NCBI GenBank assembly: GCA_023423835.1 | Contig: JAFAEW010000043.1 | Location: 1-64,000 of the forward strand | Direction: 5' to 3' | Origin: Bacteroidota bacterium | GTDB taxonomy: Bacteria; Bacteroidota; Bacteroidia; Chitinophagales; Chitinophagaceae | Length of the DNA stretch: 64,000 nucleotides | Part shown: piece after piece, positions 42,086 to 50,380 of the stretch | How the letters are laid out: each line of letters opens with the position of its first letter | Position numbering within the stretch: the first letter of the stretch is position 1 | The notes under the pieces: model-generated | Told to the model about the DNA's origin: nothing | Databases searched by the model: none | The model's input: the letters and a program-made list of their open reading frames with translations, nothing else | Position numbers and translations under genes: made by a program

Positions 42086-43324
42086 ATGGCGGCGAATAAA
42101 ATTCTCGTGGTAGCAGGCGGAGGAGCTGCAGGATTTTTTTGTGCCGTAAATGCGGCGCGGTTATATCCGCAACTAAAGGTGTTGATCCTTGAAAAATCAT
42201 CCAAATTTCTCTCAAAAGTGAAGATCAGTGGTGGCGGCCGGTGTAATGTTACCCATCATTGCCTTGAGATTGCGGAACTGATCAAAAAATACCCGAGAGG
42301 ACAAAATTTTTTGAAGAAATCCTTTCACTGGTTTTCTCCCACCGATACCATTGAGTGGTTTCAAGAGAGAGGTGTGAAATTAAAAACGGAAGCAGATGGA
42401 AGAATGTTTCCTGTCACGGACAGTTCACAAACGATCATTGATTGTTTACTTACTGAAGCATTAAAATATAAGGTGTCTTTGCAGTTAAAAGTGGGATTAG
42501 ATTCGTTTGACAAGGATGATGAAAAATTCCTCCTTTCTCTTTCTGATAAACGGCAAATTACATGCGATTTTCTTTGTATCGCCTGCGGCGGATTCCCAAA
42601 GGTCAATCAGTTTGAATGGCTGTTAAAGACCGGTCACACGATTGAGCCGCCGGTTCCATCGTTGTTTAGTTTCAATATTGCAGAGCCGGCATTACACAAG
42701 CTTTCAGGAGTGAGTGTGCAAAGTGTGCAGATAAAGCTTAAAGCCGAAAAGCTTTCAGCCGTGGGCCCTTTATTGGTAACGCATTGGGGATTAAGCGGAC
42801 CGGCCATCTTAAAATTATCCGCATTTGGAGCGAGGATTCTATCCGGTGTGAATTATGATTTTGAAATCGTTGTAAATTGGATTCATGGTTTTGGTTTTTC
42901 ACAACAGCGGTTGCAGGCCGAATGGAATGAACTGAAAAAAATCAACGGATCAAAGATGGTTCAATCGAAAAATCCTTTCGGACTACCGGCCAGATTGTTG
43001 GAATATTTTTTAGACCAAAGTGGAATAGATTTTCAGAAAAGGTGGGCTGATATTAATCATGGGGAGCAACAAAAATTGATTCATATTCTCACCGCTCAAA
43101 CTTTACCGGTTAACGGAAAAACAACTTTCAAAGAAGAGTTTGTTACCGCCGGAGGAATAAAGTTAAACGAGATCAATCCAAATACGATGGAAAGCAAATT
43201 GATCTCCAATCTTTTTTTCGCAGGAGAAATAATGGACGTTGACGGAGTCACCGGAGGCTTTAATTTTCAACATGCCTGGACGAGCGGATGGATTGGTGCA
43301 AAGGCGATAGCTGGCAAAGAATAG
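42086..43324 (+). CDS. BaiN/RdsA-type (HI0933-like) NAD(P)/FAD-dependent flavoprotein
   Basis: This 412-residue protein is in the HI0933/BaiN family. The N-terminal Rossmann FAD site is VVAGGGAAGFFCAVNAARLY. KVKISGGGRCNVTHHCLEI is the family signature, DFLCIACGGFPKVNQFEWL lies in the middle, an inserted beta domain follows (PSLFSFNIAEPALHKLSGVS; LLVTHWGLSGPAILKLSAFG), and GEIMDVDGVTGGFNFQHAWT with GWIGAKAIAG closes the FAD domain. Members are flavoproteins of mostly unknown substrate; BaiN acts in bile-acid dehydroxylation and RdsA binds RNA-processing partners in some reports, neither of which can be assumed here. Its ATG abuts the map stop codon with no spacer, so translation is coupled. 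It ends the plus-strand run begun at S10. Confidence 0.92.
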   Translation: MAANKILVVAGGGAAGFFCAVNAARLYPQLKVLILEKSSKFLSKVKISGGGRCNVTHHCLEIAELIKKYPRGQNFLKKSFHWFSPTDTIEWFQERGVKLKTEADGRMFPVTDSSQTIIDCLLTEALKYKVSLQLKVGLDSFDKDDEKFLLSLSDKRQITCDFLCIACGGFPKVNQFEWLLKTGHTIEPPVPSLFSFNIAEPALHKLSGVSVQSVQIKLKAEKLSAVGPLLVTHWGLSGPAILKLSAFGARILSGVNYDFEIVVNWIHGFGFSQQRLQAEWNELKKINGSKMVQSKNPFGLPARLLEYFLDQSGIDFQKRWADINHGEQQKLIHILTAQTLPVNGKTTFKEEFVTAGGIKLNEINPNTMESKLISNLFFAGEIMDVDGVTGGFNFQHAWTSGWIGAKAIAGKE

Positions 43325-43406
43325 AAAATTGATTCAATGGCTGACACAGTTTCTCATTGCCCCGGGAAGAACACAATGTCATACATTCAAAACCAAGGTT
43401 TGCTCC

Positions 43407-43949
43407 TCAGTTCCCCGACAAATCAAATCTTCCTTCGGTTATTTTAATGGTATCCTTACAAGAGGGGTCATAAAGTGTTGCCCAAAATGTACCGGAAATA
43501 ACACCATTTAAGGTATCAAGTCGTGTGATAGCTAATTCGCCGGCGCAATAGGTTAAACTATCCAAAGAACTTAATTCACAGGAATCTTTAAGAGAAAAAA
43601 ATCTTATTGCAGCATCACTTTCATTCGAAATCGTGTAATTTCCGATCGTTTTTAAGTTAACCATCCCGACTGCAATACTTTGTTTATCCAAATCACTTAA
43701 ATAACGATAAGCAGAAACATTTAAATCACCTCCTGCAAATTCGGTATCATAATACCATGAAATATTTTTTGAACCAAATGCTCTATTTGGTAGCCACACT
43801 TCTCTGTTCAATAAAAAACCAAAGGTATTAGCGCCGCTCTGCGTCGCAGGCGGTAATTTGTCCTCCGGTGATATCGCCTCCTTACATTTACATCCCATGC
43901 AGGAAATGAGGAGAAAGAAAAAAAAGAGTATGCTTTTTCTATTTTTCAT
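43407..43949 (-). CDS. DUF6252 family lipoprotein, copy 2
   Basis: This 180-residue protein starts with a lipoprotein signal (MKNRKSILFFFFLLISCMGC) followed by a near-constant linker (CKEAISPEDKLPPATQSGAN). The DUF6252 start block TFGFLLNREVWLPN comes next, and the end block GVISGTFWATLYDPSCKDTI with KITEGRFDL. The mature part is a small beta-sandwich-like domain of unknown function found almost only in Bacteroidota, usually in tandem copies. It is the second of two adjacent paralogues (23 bases after copy 1 at 43973). The N- and C-terminal thirds of the two copies are nearly the same, while the middle has diverged. It is probably on the outer membrane; no ligand is known. Confidence 0.85.
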   Translation of the reverse strand: MKNRKSILFFFFLLISCMGCKCKEAISPEDKLPPATQSGANTFGFLLNREVWLPNRAFGSKNISWYYDTEFAGGDLNVSAYRYLSDLDKQSIAVGMVNLKTIGNYTISNESDAAIRFFSLKDSCELSSLDSLTYCAGELAITRLDTLNGVISGTFWATLYDPSCKDTIKITEGRFDLSGN

Positions 43950-43972
43950 AAATTAAAACTTACATCTACTGT

Positions 43973-44515
43973 TCAATTTCCCTTTAAATCAAATCTTCCT
44001 TCAGTTATTTTAATCGTATCCTTACACAAAGGGTTATAAAGTGTTGCCCAAAAAGTACCGGAAATAATGCCTATGGACGTATCAAGCCTAGTGATAGTTA
44101 GATCGCCTGTACAATAGATCAAGCTATCTCTTGTATAAATTTCGCAATTTTCTACCATGGAATAAAATGTAATACCTGCATCACTTGTGTTATTAATTAC
44201 GTATTTACCCGTATGAGACATGTTGCGGGATCCGACTATAATTGTTTGTTTATTGTTTTCGTTTTCATATTTATAAGCACTTATCGAAAAGTCACCGCCT
44301 CCATATGTTGGATCGTAGTACCATGATGGATTCTTTGTGCCGCTAAACCCTTTGGGAAGCCACACGTCTCCATTCTCTAAAAAACCAAAGGTATTAGCTC
44401 CTATTTGGGTGGCAGGCGGTAATTTGTCCTCCGGTGATATCGCCTCCTTACATTTACATCCCATGCAGAAAGCGAGGAGAATGAAAAAAAGGAGTATCTG
44501 ATTTCTATTTTTCAT
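43973..44515 (-). CDS. DUF6252 family lipoprotein, copy 1
   Basis: This 180-residue lipoprotein (MKNRNQILLFFILLAFCMGC, lipobox cysteine at 20 or 17) is built as copy 2: linker CKEAISPEDKLPPATQIGAN, then TFGFLENGDVWLPKGFSGTK, a variable middle (GGGDFSISAYKYENENNKQT; NNTSDAGITFYSMVENCEIY) and end block GIISGTFWATLYNPLCKDTI with ITEGRFDLKGN. Two extra cysteines in the middle (VENCEIY, LIYCTGD) occur in both copies at matching places and may pair. It follows the broken T9SS gene by 25 bases and may belong to the same old operon. Function unknown; the DUF6252 assignment is by the characteristic end blocks. Confidence 0.85.
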   Translation of the reverse strand: MKNRNQILLFFILLAFCMGCKCKEAISPEDKLPPATQIGANTFGFLENGDVWLPKGFSGTKNPSWYYDPTYGGGDFSISAYKYENENNKQTIIVGSRNMSHTGKYVINNTSDAGITFYSMVENCEIYTRDSLIYCTGDLTITRLDTSIGIISGTFWATLYNPLCKDTIKITEGRFDLKGN

Positions 44516-44540
44516 AAAAATGTTTTTGATATAGTTATAA

Positions 44541-46251
44541 TTATTTTTGTATGAGTAATTGTTTACTACTCCAGTTCATGCCATCAAAAACCGAAACTAA
44601 ATAGATGCCTGAGTTTAACTCATTCAATGAAATCCTGGCGGTGCTTACCGCCGGCTTATATTCAATATTCTTTTGCAATTTACCAGAACGATCGGTGATT
44701 CTTATTCCATAAATCAAATTTTTCCCAGCAGGTGCGTTAATGGTTACATAATTACCGGCGGGATTTGGCAGGAGTTGAAAATCAAGACCAGGGCAATTGC
44801 TGTAAATGGTTACGCCGTCTGTTCTTGCTGCGCCACATAAATCATTGTAATTTAATTTTACTATACCGCCTCCTGAAACATCTGCAAAAGTAAAAGGCCC
44901 GCTTTCATTAAAAATAAAAATGTCACTGCCGGGGGGTATGTACCCTTTTGACCAGCTAAAATTTGTACCGTTTTCCGGCGGGGTAGCGTTCAATGACCAT
45001 GTTTGATATGATCCTGTACACGTATTTGTCTGTTCGCTTACTATACTTAAAGACGGCGCCCCGATGTTTATGGCTCTTGTAATTACCTGACTGCATGTAC
45101 TTATGGTGGCAGTAAGCGTAATAGTGCCATTTGCCAATGCCGTGATCATTACCGAACTATCGGTTAAAGGACTGATTTGGACAATGCCACAGTGAAATCG
45201 ACAAATATTAAATCGTAACCGCCGATATCATCAAGATGGTAATTAAAATCGTAGGTCAGTCTTGGGGCATTAATGGCATTAATAAAATCTATATAAGTGT
45301 TGTTGTAAGTTACTATGTTGGGAGCTGCATGATGGGCATCATAACCCTCTACGACTATTAATGGCTTGGTAATGCTTCTTTCTACACCCTTTCTGCTGTA
45401 TGACACGTAACAATAGCCTCCGTCATCAGTTGAAGTAACCGGGAAATATTTGTAAGTATCATAATTATAGGCATAACTTTGACTTGCGGCACTTTCAATT
45501 CTACCTACGTAGTATTTTGAGTAACATTCATACGAGTTTCCGTTATTTAAAAGCATTTTTATTTTTAGCTGCTTCATTCCGGTATCTTCATAATTAACAG
45601 ATATTGGCGTTTCCCAACCAACCGCCTTGTATCCTTTTCCGTCATCAAAGTCTATATAAAAGCTACTTGCACTACCCGTTGTATTTTTAAAGAAGATGCT
45701 TTTTTTAAAAAGAAAGGATGCGGAACCCGTGTTATTTACTGCTATTGCAGGGCTAGCGGCAAAAATTATTTTATTTTTATAAGGTGATTGTGTCCTTCCT
45801 GCTACATCTAAAACCTGGTTATTTTGAATTTCTAAAAGGTTATTCGAAAATGCATTTGTTTTTACATCATTGTAAGTTCCAAACAAAACAGGTATCGGTG
45901 TAGGGAGACCATCTGCAATTAGCCCGTTAATTCTTGTATTTGCAGCCGAAGGAGTTGGATAATCATTAGTTGATGATCCCACATACGTGGTGTTCATTTG
46001 CCAATTAAGTGTCCTGAAGATATTCATATCAACCACGTTACTATCAGTGAGATTTCCATTAAACGGCTCTAAACTTATTAAAGGTACCCCAAACTCTTCT
46101 AAGTAGCCCGTTGGAACTTGTGTCTTGTCAAGGTTTTCAAAAATGTACTGGTACAAACCTTCAATAGTAGAAGTATCAGAAACTACAGGCGCGGCTGCGA
46201 AAACGCTTTAAACGTCAGTAATAAGCAAAACCAAAGTAAAGATTTTTTCAT
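44541..46251 (-). pseudogene. Broken T9SS surface protein (frameshift and internal loss)
   Basis: Three pieces in different frames line up as one gene. (1) ATG 46251 gives a signal peptide (MKKSLLWFCLLLTFKAFSQ) that meets a stop at 46183. (2) One base out of frame, APVVSDTSTIEGLYQYIFEN continues to 45164 through a large N-terminal region ending in KPLIVVEGYDAHHAAPN and GGYDLIFVDF, which looks like the first strands of an alpha/beta hydrolase. (3) In another frame, from about 45190 to 44541, come an Ig-like segment (ISPLTDSSVMITALANGTIT) and a T9SS type A sorting tail (FQLLPNPAGNYVTINAP; LNSGIYLVSVFDG). A single-base loss after the signal peptide and a deletion/frameshift that removed the catalytic centre explain it. 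An assembly error at both places is possible but less likely. Confidence 0.8.
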
Positions 46252-46536
46252 AACTAGAAGTTTACGAGGTGAAAACAGTTCATTAAAGATAATTTCTTAT
46301 TTTAATATTAACAAATTTTTTCCTTGTATTATGTTTCCTGTTTGAGGCTGTCCTCCAAAAATGAGGGTCTTCTCTAAGAAAGGGTTTTCAACATGACCTT
46401 GTTCGACTTTTCTCTTACAATTGAGAGGCAGTAAAAATTTGAGGTTATCCAGGTGCGGATGAATTGATGGCAACTAAAGCCAGAGATTGTGCAACGCTCC
46501 AATTGAAACGTTGATATCTAACGGTGAAAATTATTC
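46252..46536. other. Gene-free stretch with an IS-end-like sequence
   Basis: No gene fits here. A sequence beginning GAGGCTGTCC at 46344 resembles the terminal bases seen at ends of some Bacteroidota insertion sequences, but no second end or transposase was found. The rest is AT-rich and featureless. It may be decayed DNA between the pseudogene and ispG. Confidence 0.3.
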
Positions 46537-48540
46537 CTAACCAGGTTCGACCCATACTTCACTTTCCTTAAGAAGATTGATCAGTTCTTCCACAGCAATG
46601 GCACTGTCGACATTCCTTTTGATAACTTCCTTGCCTTTATAAAGTGTAATCTTTCCAACGCCACTCCCTACATATCCAAAGTCGGCATCGGCCATTTCTC
46701 CCGGGCCATTCACAATACAACCCATTACGGCTATCTTAACACCCTTGAGGTGATTCGTAACATTTCTGATTTTCGCCGTTGTTTCCTGCAGGTCAAAGAG
46801 CGTTCTGCCGCAACTGGGGCAGGAGATGTATTCCGTCTTTGAGATTCTCGTTCTTGTAGCCTGTAAAATGCTGAATGCGCTGCTATTTATGAATTGCTCG
46901 ATGCTTTTGTTATCAACATAGTTTCTGCCGCTTGCATTAACATTATTTGCTTCAGCGTAGGCATCGGAAGTTAAACCCAGCCAAACGCCATCTCCCATTC
47001 CATCGAGTAATAAACCGCTGCATTCGGTTGCGAAATGGATCAAATGTTCATCGGCAGTATGTTTATTGCTGTTGACCGACAAAACGACCGGATTCCGGAT
47101 CCCCCGGTTCATAAGTTCTACAAACATTCTTCTTACAGCCTGCATTGCATTTTTTCTTTTGCTTGACAGGCAGATGACTACGTTCCGGCGATTTGCAATT
47201 TTTTCCAGTGCGCTGAAATCGTTGATCGTTGTTTCATCACTAAAGCAGTCGAGCATTACGAAATTCAACTGCTCGCTTACTGCCATGCTGTTGATAAATC
47301 CGGTTGCATCGAAAACCGGAAAATGCTTTGTTTTATCCTCTGCTTTCATCCAGGCCGCCGGATAGGAAATTACTTTTAACGTGCCCGGTAATTTAAAGTC
47401 AGGAAGATTATGGCCGGTAAAAACATAATCCGCAGCCGTATCACTTATGTTCCATTTATCGAGGAGCGGAATATAGGTGTAACCAATACTTTTAAAGTCC
47501 TCTCTTTCAATCTTTCTCAGTTTTGAAAGATCGGCAATAACTACGGGAACCTGTTTTTCTCCGATATTTTGAACGGCGAAACTGTTTCTCCGGCTGTAGG
47601 AAAAGGCGTCATAAGGGAGCTTCTCAACGGGAGGAACCTTTCCCGGGCAGGAAATATGGTTTTCATATCTTTTAACCAGATCACGGCAAACCGGCAATTC
47701 AAATTCGGAATCTTCCGTGAGACTTACGCGGATGGTGTCTCCTATGCCGTCTTCGAGCAAAGTTCCGATACCTGCCGCACTTTTCACCCTTCCGTCTTCA
47801 CCATCGCCCGCTTCAGTTACGCCCAGGTGTAGCGGATAGCATTCTTTAAATTCATCCTGCATTTGTTTTATCAAAAGCCGGTAAGCCTGCACCATCACCT
47901 GCGGGTTGCTCGCCTTCATACTCAGGACGATGTTGTGAAAAGATTCATCCCTTGCTATTCTTAAAAACTCCATCGCACTCTCAACCATTCCCATAGGCGT
48001 ATCGCCATAACGGCTCATGATCCTGTCGCTCAAACTGCCATGATTGGTACCGATCCGCATCGCGGTTCCATATTCCTTGCAAATCTTTATCAGCGGCGTA
48101 AACCGGTTCCTGATTCTGTCGATCTCTTCGAGGTAATCACGGTCTGAATATTCAATCAGTTCAAACTTCTTTTTATCGATATAATTTCCCGGGTTGATGC
48201 GAACTTTCTCAACGATCCGGGCTGCGATTTCGGCTGCATTTGGTGTAAAATGAATGTCGGCAACAAGCGGTGTGGCATAACCGCGTTTCCTGAGTTCATT
48301 TTTTATGTTGATGAGATTTTCTGCATCTTTTTTTGAAGGTGCCGTAATCCTTATCAATTCAGCGCCTGCCTCAATACATCGGATAGATTCTTCAACCGTT
48401 GCCATCGTATTCATAGTGTCGGTTGTCGTCATCGTTTGTATCCTGATGGGATGAAAATTTCCAATGAGAAGGTTTCCCACCTTAACTTCAAGGGTTTTCA
48501 GGCGTTTATACTCGGTAAGCGATTCACAATATAGCTGCAT
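46537..48540 (-). CDS. ispG: (E)-4-hydroxy-3-methylbut-2-enyl-diphosphate synthase, long form
   Basis: This 667-residue enzyme makes HMBPP from MEcPP in the MEP isoprenoid pathway, using a 4Fe-4S cluster. The TIM-barrel part starts at TLEVKVGNLLIGNFHPIRIQ and includes CIEAGAELIRITAPSKKDAE, VADIHFTPNAAEIAA and GIGTLLEDGIGDTIRVSLTE. An inserted domain of about 260 residues follows (roughly 300-560), and the C-terminal cluster domain carries YISCPSCGRTLFDLQ and VAVMGCIVNGPGEM-type Cys (here IAVMGCIVNGPGEMADADFG). The insert is the long form known from Bacteroidota, Chlamydiae and plants, against about 370 residues in E. coli. It has its own promoter (48562-48569). The FAD oxidoreductase gene ends 68 bases upstream on the same strand. 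Confidence 0.97.
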   Translation of the reverse strand: MQLYCESLTEYKRLKTLEVKVGNLLIGNFHPIRIQTMTTTDTMNTMATVEESIRCIEAGAELIRITAPSKKDAENLINIKNELRKRGYATPLVADIHFTPNAAEIAARIVEKVRINPGNYIDKKKFELIEYSDRDYLEEIDRIRNRFTPLIKICKEYGTAMRIGTNHGSLSDRIMSRYGDTPMGMVESAMEFLRIARDESFHNIVLSMKASNPQVMVQAYRLLIKQMQDEFKECYPLHLGVTEAGDGEDGRVKSAAGIGTLLEDGIGDTIRVSLTEDSEFELPVCRDLVKRYENHISCPGKVPPVEKLPYDAFSYSRRNSFAVQNIGEKQVPVVIADLSKLRKIEREDFKSIGYTYIPLLDKWNISDTAADYVFTGHNLPDFKLPGTLKVISYPAAWMKAEDKTKHFPVFDATGFINSMAVSEQLNFVMLDCFSDETTINDFSALEKIANRRNVVICLSSKRKNAMQAVRRMFVELMNRGIRNPVVLSVNSNKHTADEHLIHFATECSGLLLDGMGDGVWLGLTSDAYAEANNVNASGRNYVDNKSIEQFINSSAFSILQATRTRISKTEYISCPSCGRTLFDLQETTAKIRNVTNHLKGVKIAVMGCIVNGPGEMADADFGYVGSGVGKITLYKGKEVIKRNVDSAIAVEELINLLKESEVWVEPG

Positions 48541-48561
48541 CTTAAATAATTAATGGCTGCG

Positions 48562-48569
48562 CAAATTTA
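48562..48569 (-). promoter_or_regulatory. ispG -7 promoter element (TAAATTTG)
   Basis: On the minus strand TAAATTTG fits TAnnTTTG exactly, 21 bases before the ispG ATG (48540). It lies in the 68-base gap after the upstream gene, so ispG has its own start of transcription. The -33 box is not clear. Confidence 0.55.
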
Positions 48570-48608
48570 CGACTTTACAGCCGACGGCGGTTTTAGCGGT
48601 TTTCGTTT

Positions 48609-49667
48609 TTAGGAGTTTGATGATAAAACTTTTGAAAATCTTTTAACATCCGCCATCGGATCAATGGGTGAATTTGAGGTCAAATGATCGGCAAGTTGCC
48701 GGGCAAAGAAGGGCGCTAGTGAGCATCCTTTCGTTCCCATTCCATTTAAAATGGCAATGTTTGGATATCGAGGGTGAAGTCCGGCAAACGGTCTTCTTTC
48801 CACGGTTGCCGGTCGCTCGGCTGCCAAATGATCTACTATTCTGAACGGAAGCTTGAGCCAGTTTTTAAGCTGTGTTTGCACCCTTTCCTTAAAAGCGGGA
48901 TTGGGAAGCGCATCCTGATAATTCCATTCATAGCTCGAACCGATCCAAAAAAGATCTTCCTCCCACGGAACAATGCTAAGGGATTGTTTATAAATATGAC
49001 CTCGCGGAAGCCCGGGAATTTCGGCGATTATTGCCTCTCCCTTGTTATTGGCAAATGGCAGCCGGTCAAACGGAGAATCTGCGAAATGAGAGGCGCCATT
49101 GCAAAAAACGATCTTTTCGGCTTCAACATGTCGCCATCTTACCTTTCCGTCCTTAAAGTTGCAATCGCGCCATTGGAAGGTTTCTTCTATCAAAAGATCC
49201 TTTTGTCTTAAAACCCCTCTCCAGAAATTGAGCATTGTATTAAGGTCAACAATAAAACATGGAGCAATCCTCCCGGCTCCATAATGGAAATTGAACAACC
49301 GCTTCCATTCATCCGTATCCTTTTCCTCGTGTAAGAATTCATTTTCCTCCAACTGCCGTTGTAAAAAGGACTGTTGCATTTGAACACTGGGATGGAAATC
49401 TATCAGCCCGGTCTCCTTTATTATCGGCCGGCCAATCATTTCCCCCCATTCGTGATATGCCGGTTTGGCAAATGCAATGAGTTTTTCAATCATCCAGGTT
49501 CTTACGATCCTTCTTCCCGTTACCGGATTGATGACGCCACTCGCAATGCGGCTGGAGGAGGTTATCCCGTCATCCACTACAGCAACATGTTTTCCCGCTT
49601 CGATGAGGTATTTACTCAAAAAAGTTCCGGAAATTCCCTGCCCGATGATTAGAAAATCTGTTTGCAT
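48609..49667 (-). CDS. FAD-dependent oxidoreductase, DAO (glycine/D-amino-acid oxidase) superfamily
   Basis: This 352-residue protein begins with a Rossmann FAD motif (DFLIIGQGISGTFLSKYLIE). RIASGVINPVTGRRIVRTW, the stretch typical of DAO-type proteins, follows. The middle carries a substrate domain (LNFWRGVLRQKDLLIEETF; KIVFCNGASHFADSPF), and FAGLHPRYPNIAILNGMGTK with GCSLAPFFARQLADHL closes the FAD site. It oxidises an amine or amino-acid-like substrate that I cannot name; the residues needed for a specific call (glycine oxidase, MnmC) are not recognisable. It lies 3 bases after the HAD phosphatase stop, so the two are co-translated. It is cytoplasmic by the absence of a signal peptide. Confidence 0.86.
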   Translation of the reverse strand: MQTDFLIIGQGISGTFLSKYLIEAGKHVAVVDDGITSSSRIASGVINPVTGRRIVRTWMIEKLIAFAKPAYHEWGEMIGRPIIKETGLIDFHPSVQMQQSFLQRQLEENEFLHEEKDTDEWKRLFNFHYGAGRIAPCFIVDLNTMLNFWRGVLRQKDLLIEETFQWRDCNFKDGKVRWRHVEAEKIVFCNGASHFADSPFDRLPFANNKGEAIIAEIPGLPRGHIYKQSLSIVPWEEDLFWIGSSYEWNYQDALPNPAFKERVQTQLKNWLKLPFRIVDHLAAERPATVERRPFAGLHPRYPNIAILNGMGTKGCSLAPFFARQLADHLTSNSPIDPMADVKRFSKVLSSNS

Positions 49668-49670
49668 CGT

Positions 49671-50342
49671 TTATCGCCTTTGCTGCAGCATATTCAAATG
49701 AAGTTCGCCAAAGTTTTGAAGAGAAGATAGCTTCAGGTCTGCAATTGACCATCGCTCAAGTTTCTGTTGCTGATGATGGGGCACCACCACGCATTTCATC
49801 CGCGCTGCCTTAGCTGCTATTAAACCATAAAATGAGTCTTCAAAGCAAATACACTGCAAGGGGTTGGACGAAAGCGCTTCCGCACAATTCAGATATACCA
49901 TTGGATGGGGTTTGCCATAAGGAAGAAATTCAGCCGAAGTGGCTGCACTGATGAACGGTTTTATTCCACAAAGGTCCATCACCGGTTCTATCACTGATAA
50001 AGGCGATGAAGATGCGAGGCCAATTTTAAAATCTCTTTCGTAAAAAAAACGGATGATGTGATGCACGCCCGGAAGCATTGTTCCCTTGTCGCGGATCTTT
50101 TTTAGCACCCGGTCAATAATTTCCTTCTCCAGCGATTTTAGTTTTTCATCACTGAAATTAAGATGGTTGAACCAGCTTTCCACACACTCTTTGGTTCTCA
50201 GTCCGGTATTGGCCTCATGTTGTTCGGCCGTTAACCGGATGTCATATTGATGCAATACTTCATTGGCCGCCTCATTCCAGAGAGGCTCGCTGTCGATGAG
50301 CAAGCCGTCCATATCGAAAATCACCGTATCTAAATACATCAT
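49671..50342 (-). CDS. HAD-superfamily phosphatase, beta-phosphoglucomutase/HxpB-like
   Basis: This 223-residue protein has HAD motif I in VIFDMDGLLIDSEPLWNEAA (nucleophile Asp and the Asp at +2), a helical cap that follows (YDIRLTAEQHEANTGLRTKE), motif II Ser in IGLASSSPLSVIE, the Lys of motif III in FLPYGKPHPMVYLNCAEAL, and motif IV CICFEDSFYGLIAAKAARMK. This pattern fits the hexitol-phosphatase B/phosphoglucomutase-like subgroup. Substrate is probably a sugar phosphate. ATG 50342 (with a second ATG at 50339) is chosen; the in-frame TTG at 50351 lies further upstream. purC ends 38 bases before it and the DAO oxidoreductase follows after 3 bases, making one minus-strand operon. Confidence 0.9.
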   Translation of the reverse strand: MMYLDTVIFDMDGLLIDSEPLWNEAANEVLHQYDIRLTAEQHEANTGLRTKECVESWFNHLNFSDEKLKSLEKEIIDRVLKKIRDKGTMLPGVHHIIRFFYERDFKIGLASSSPLSVIEPVMDLCGIKPFISAATSAEFLPYGKPHPMVYLNCAEALSSNPLQCICFEDSFYGLIAAKAARMKCVVVPHHQQQKLERWSIADLKLSSLQNFGELHLNMLQQRR

Positions 50343-50380
50343 AGCGGGCAAAGATAGGGCGGTAAAAGTACGATTAGACT

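Larger units (their letters stand above)
43407..44515. repeat. Tandem gene duplication of DUF6252 lipoproteins
   Basis: Two 180-codon genes (43407-43949 and 43973-44515) lie head to tail with a 23-base gap. DNA identity is very high over the first 50 codons, including LPPATQ and the lipobox region, and over the last 25 codons. The middle is clearly different, as expected for a duplication followed by divergence or by gene conversion at the ends. Confidence 0.85.
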
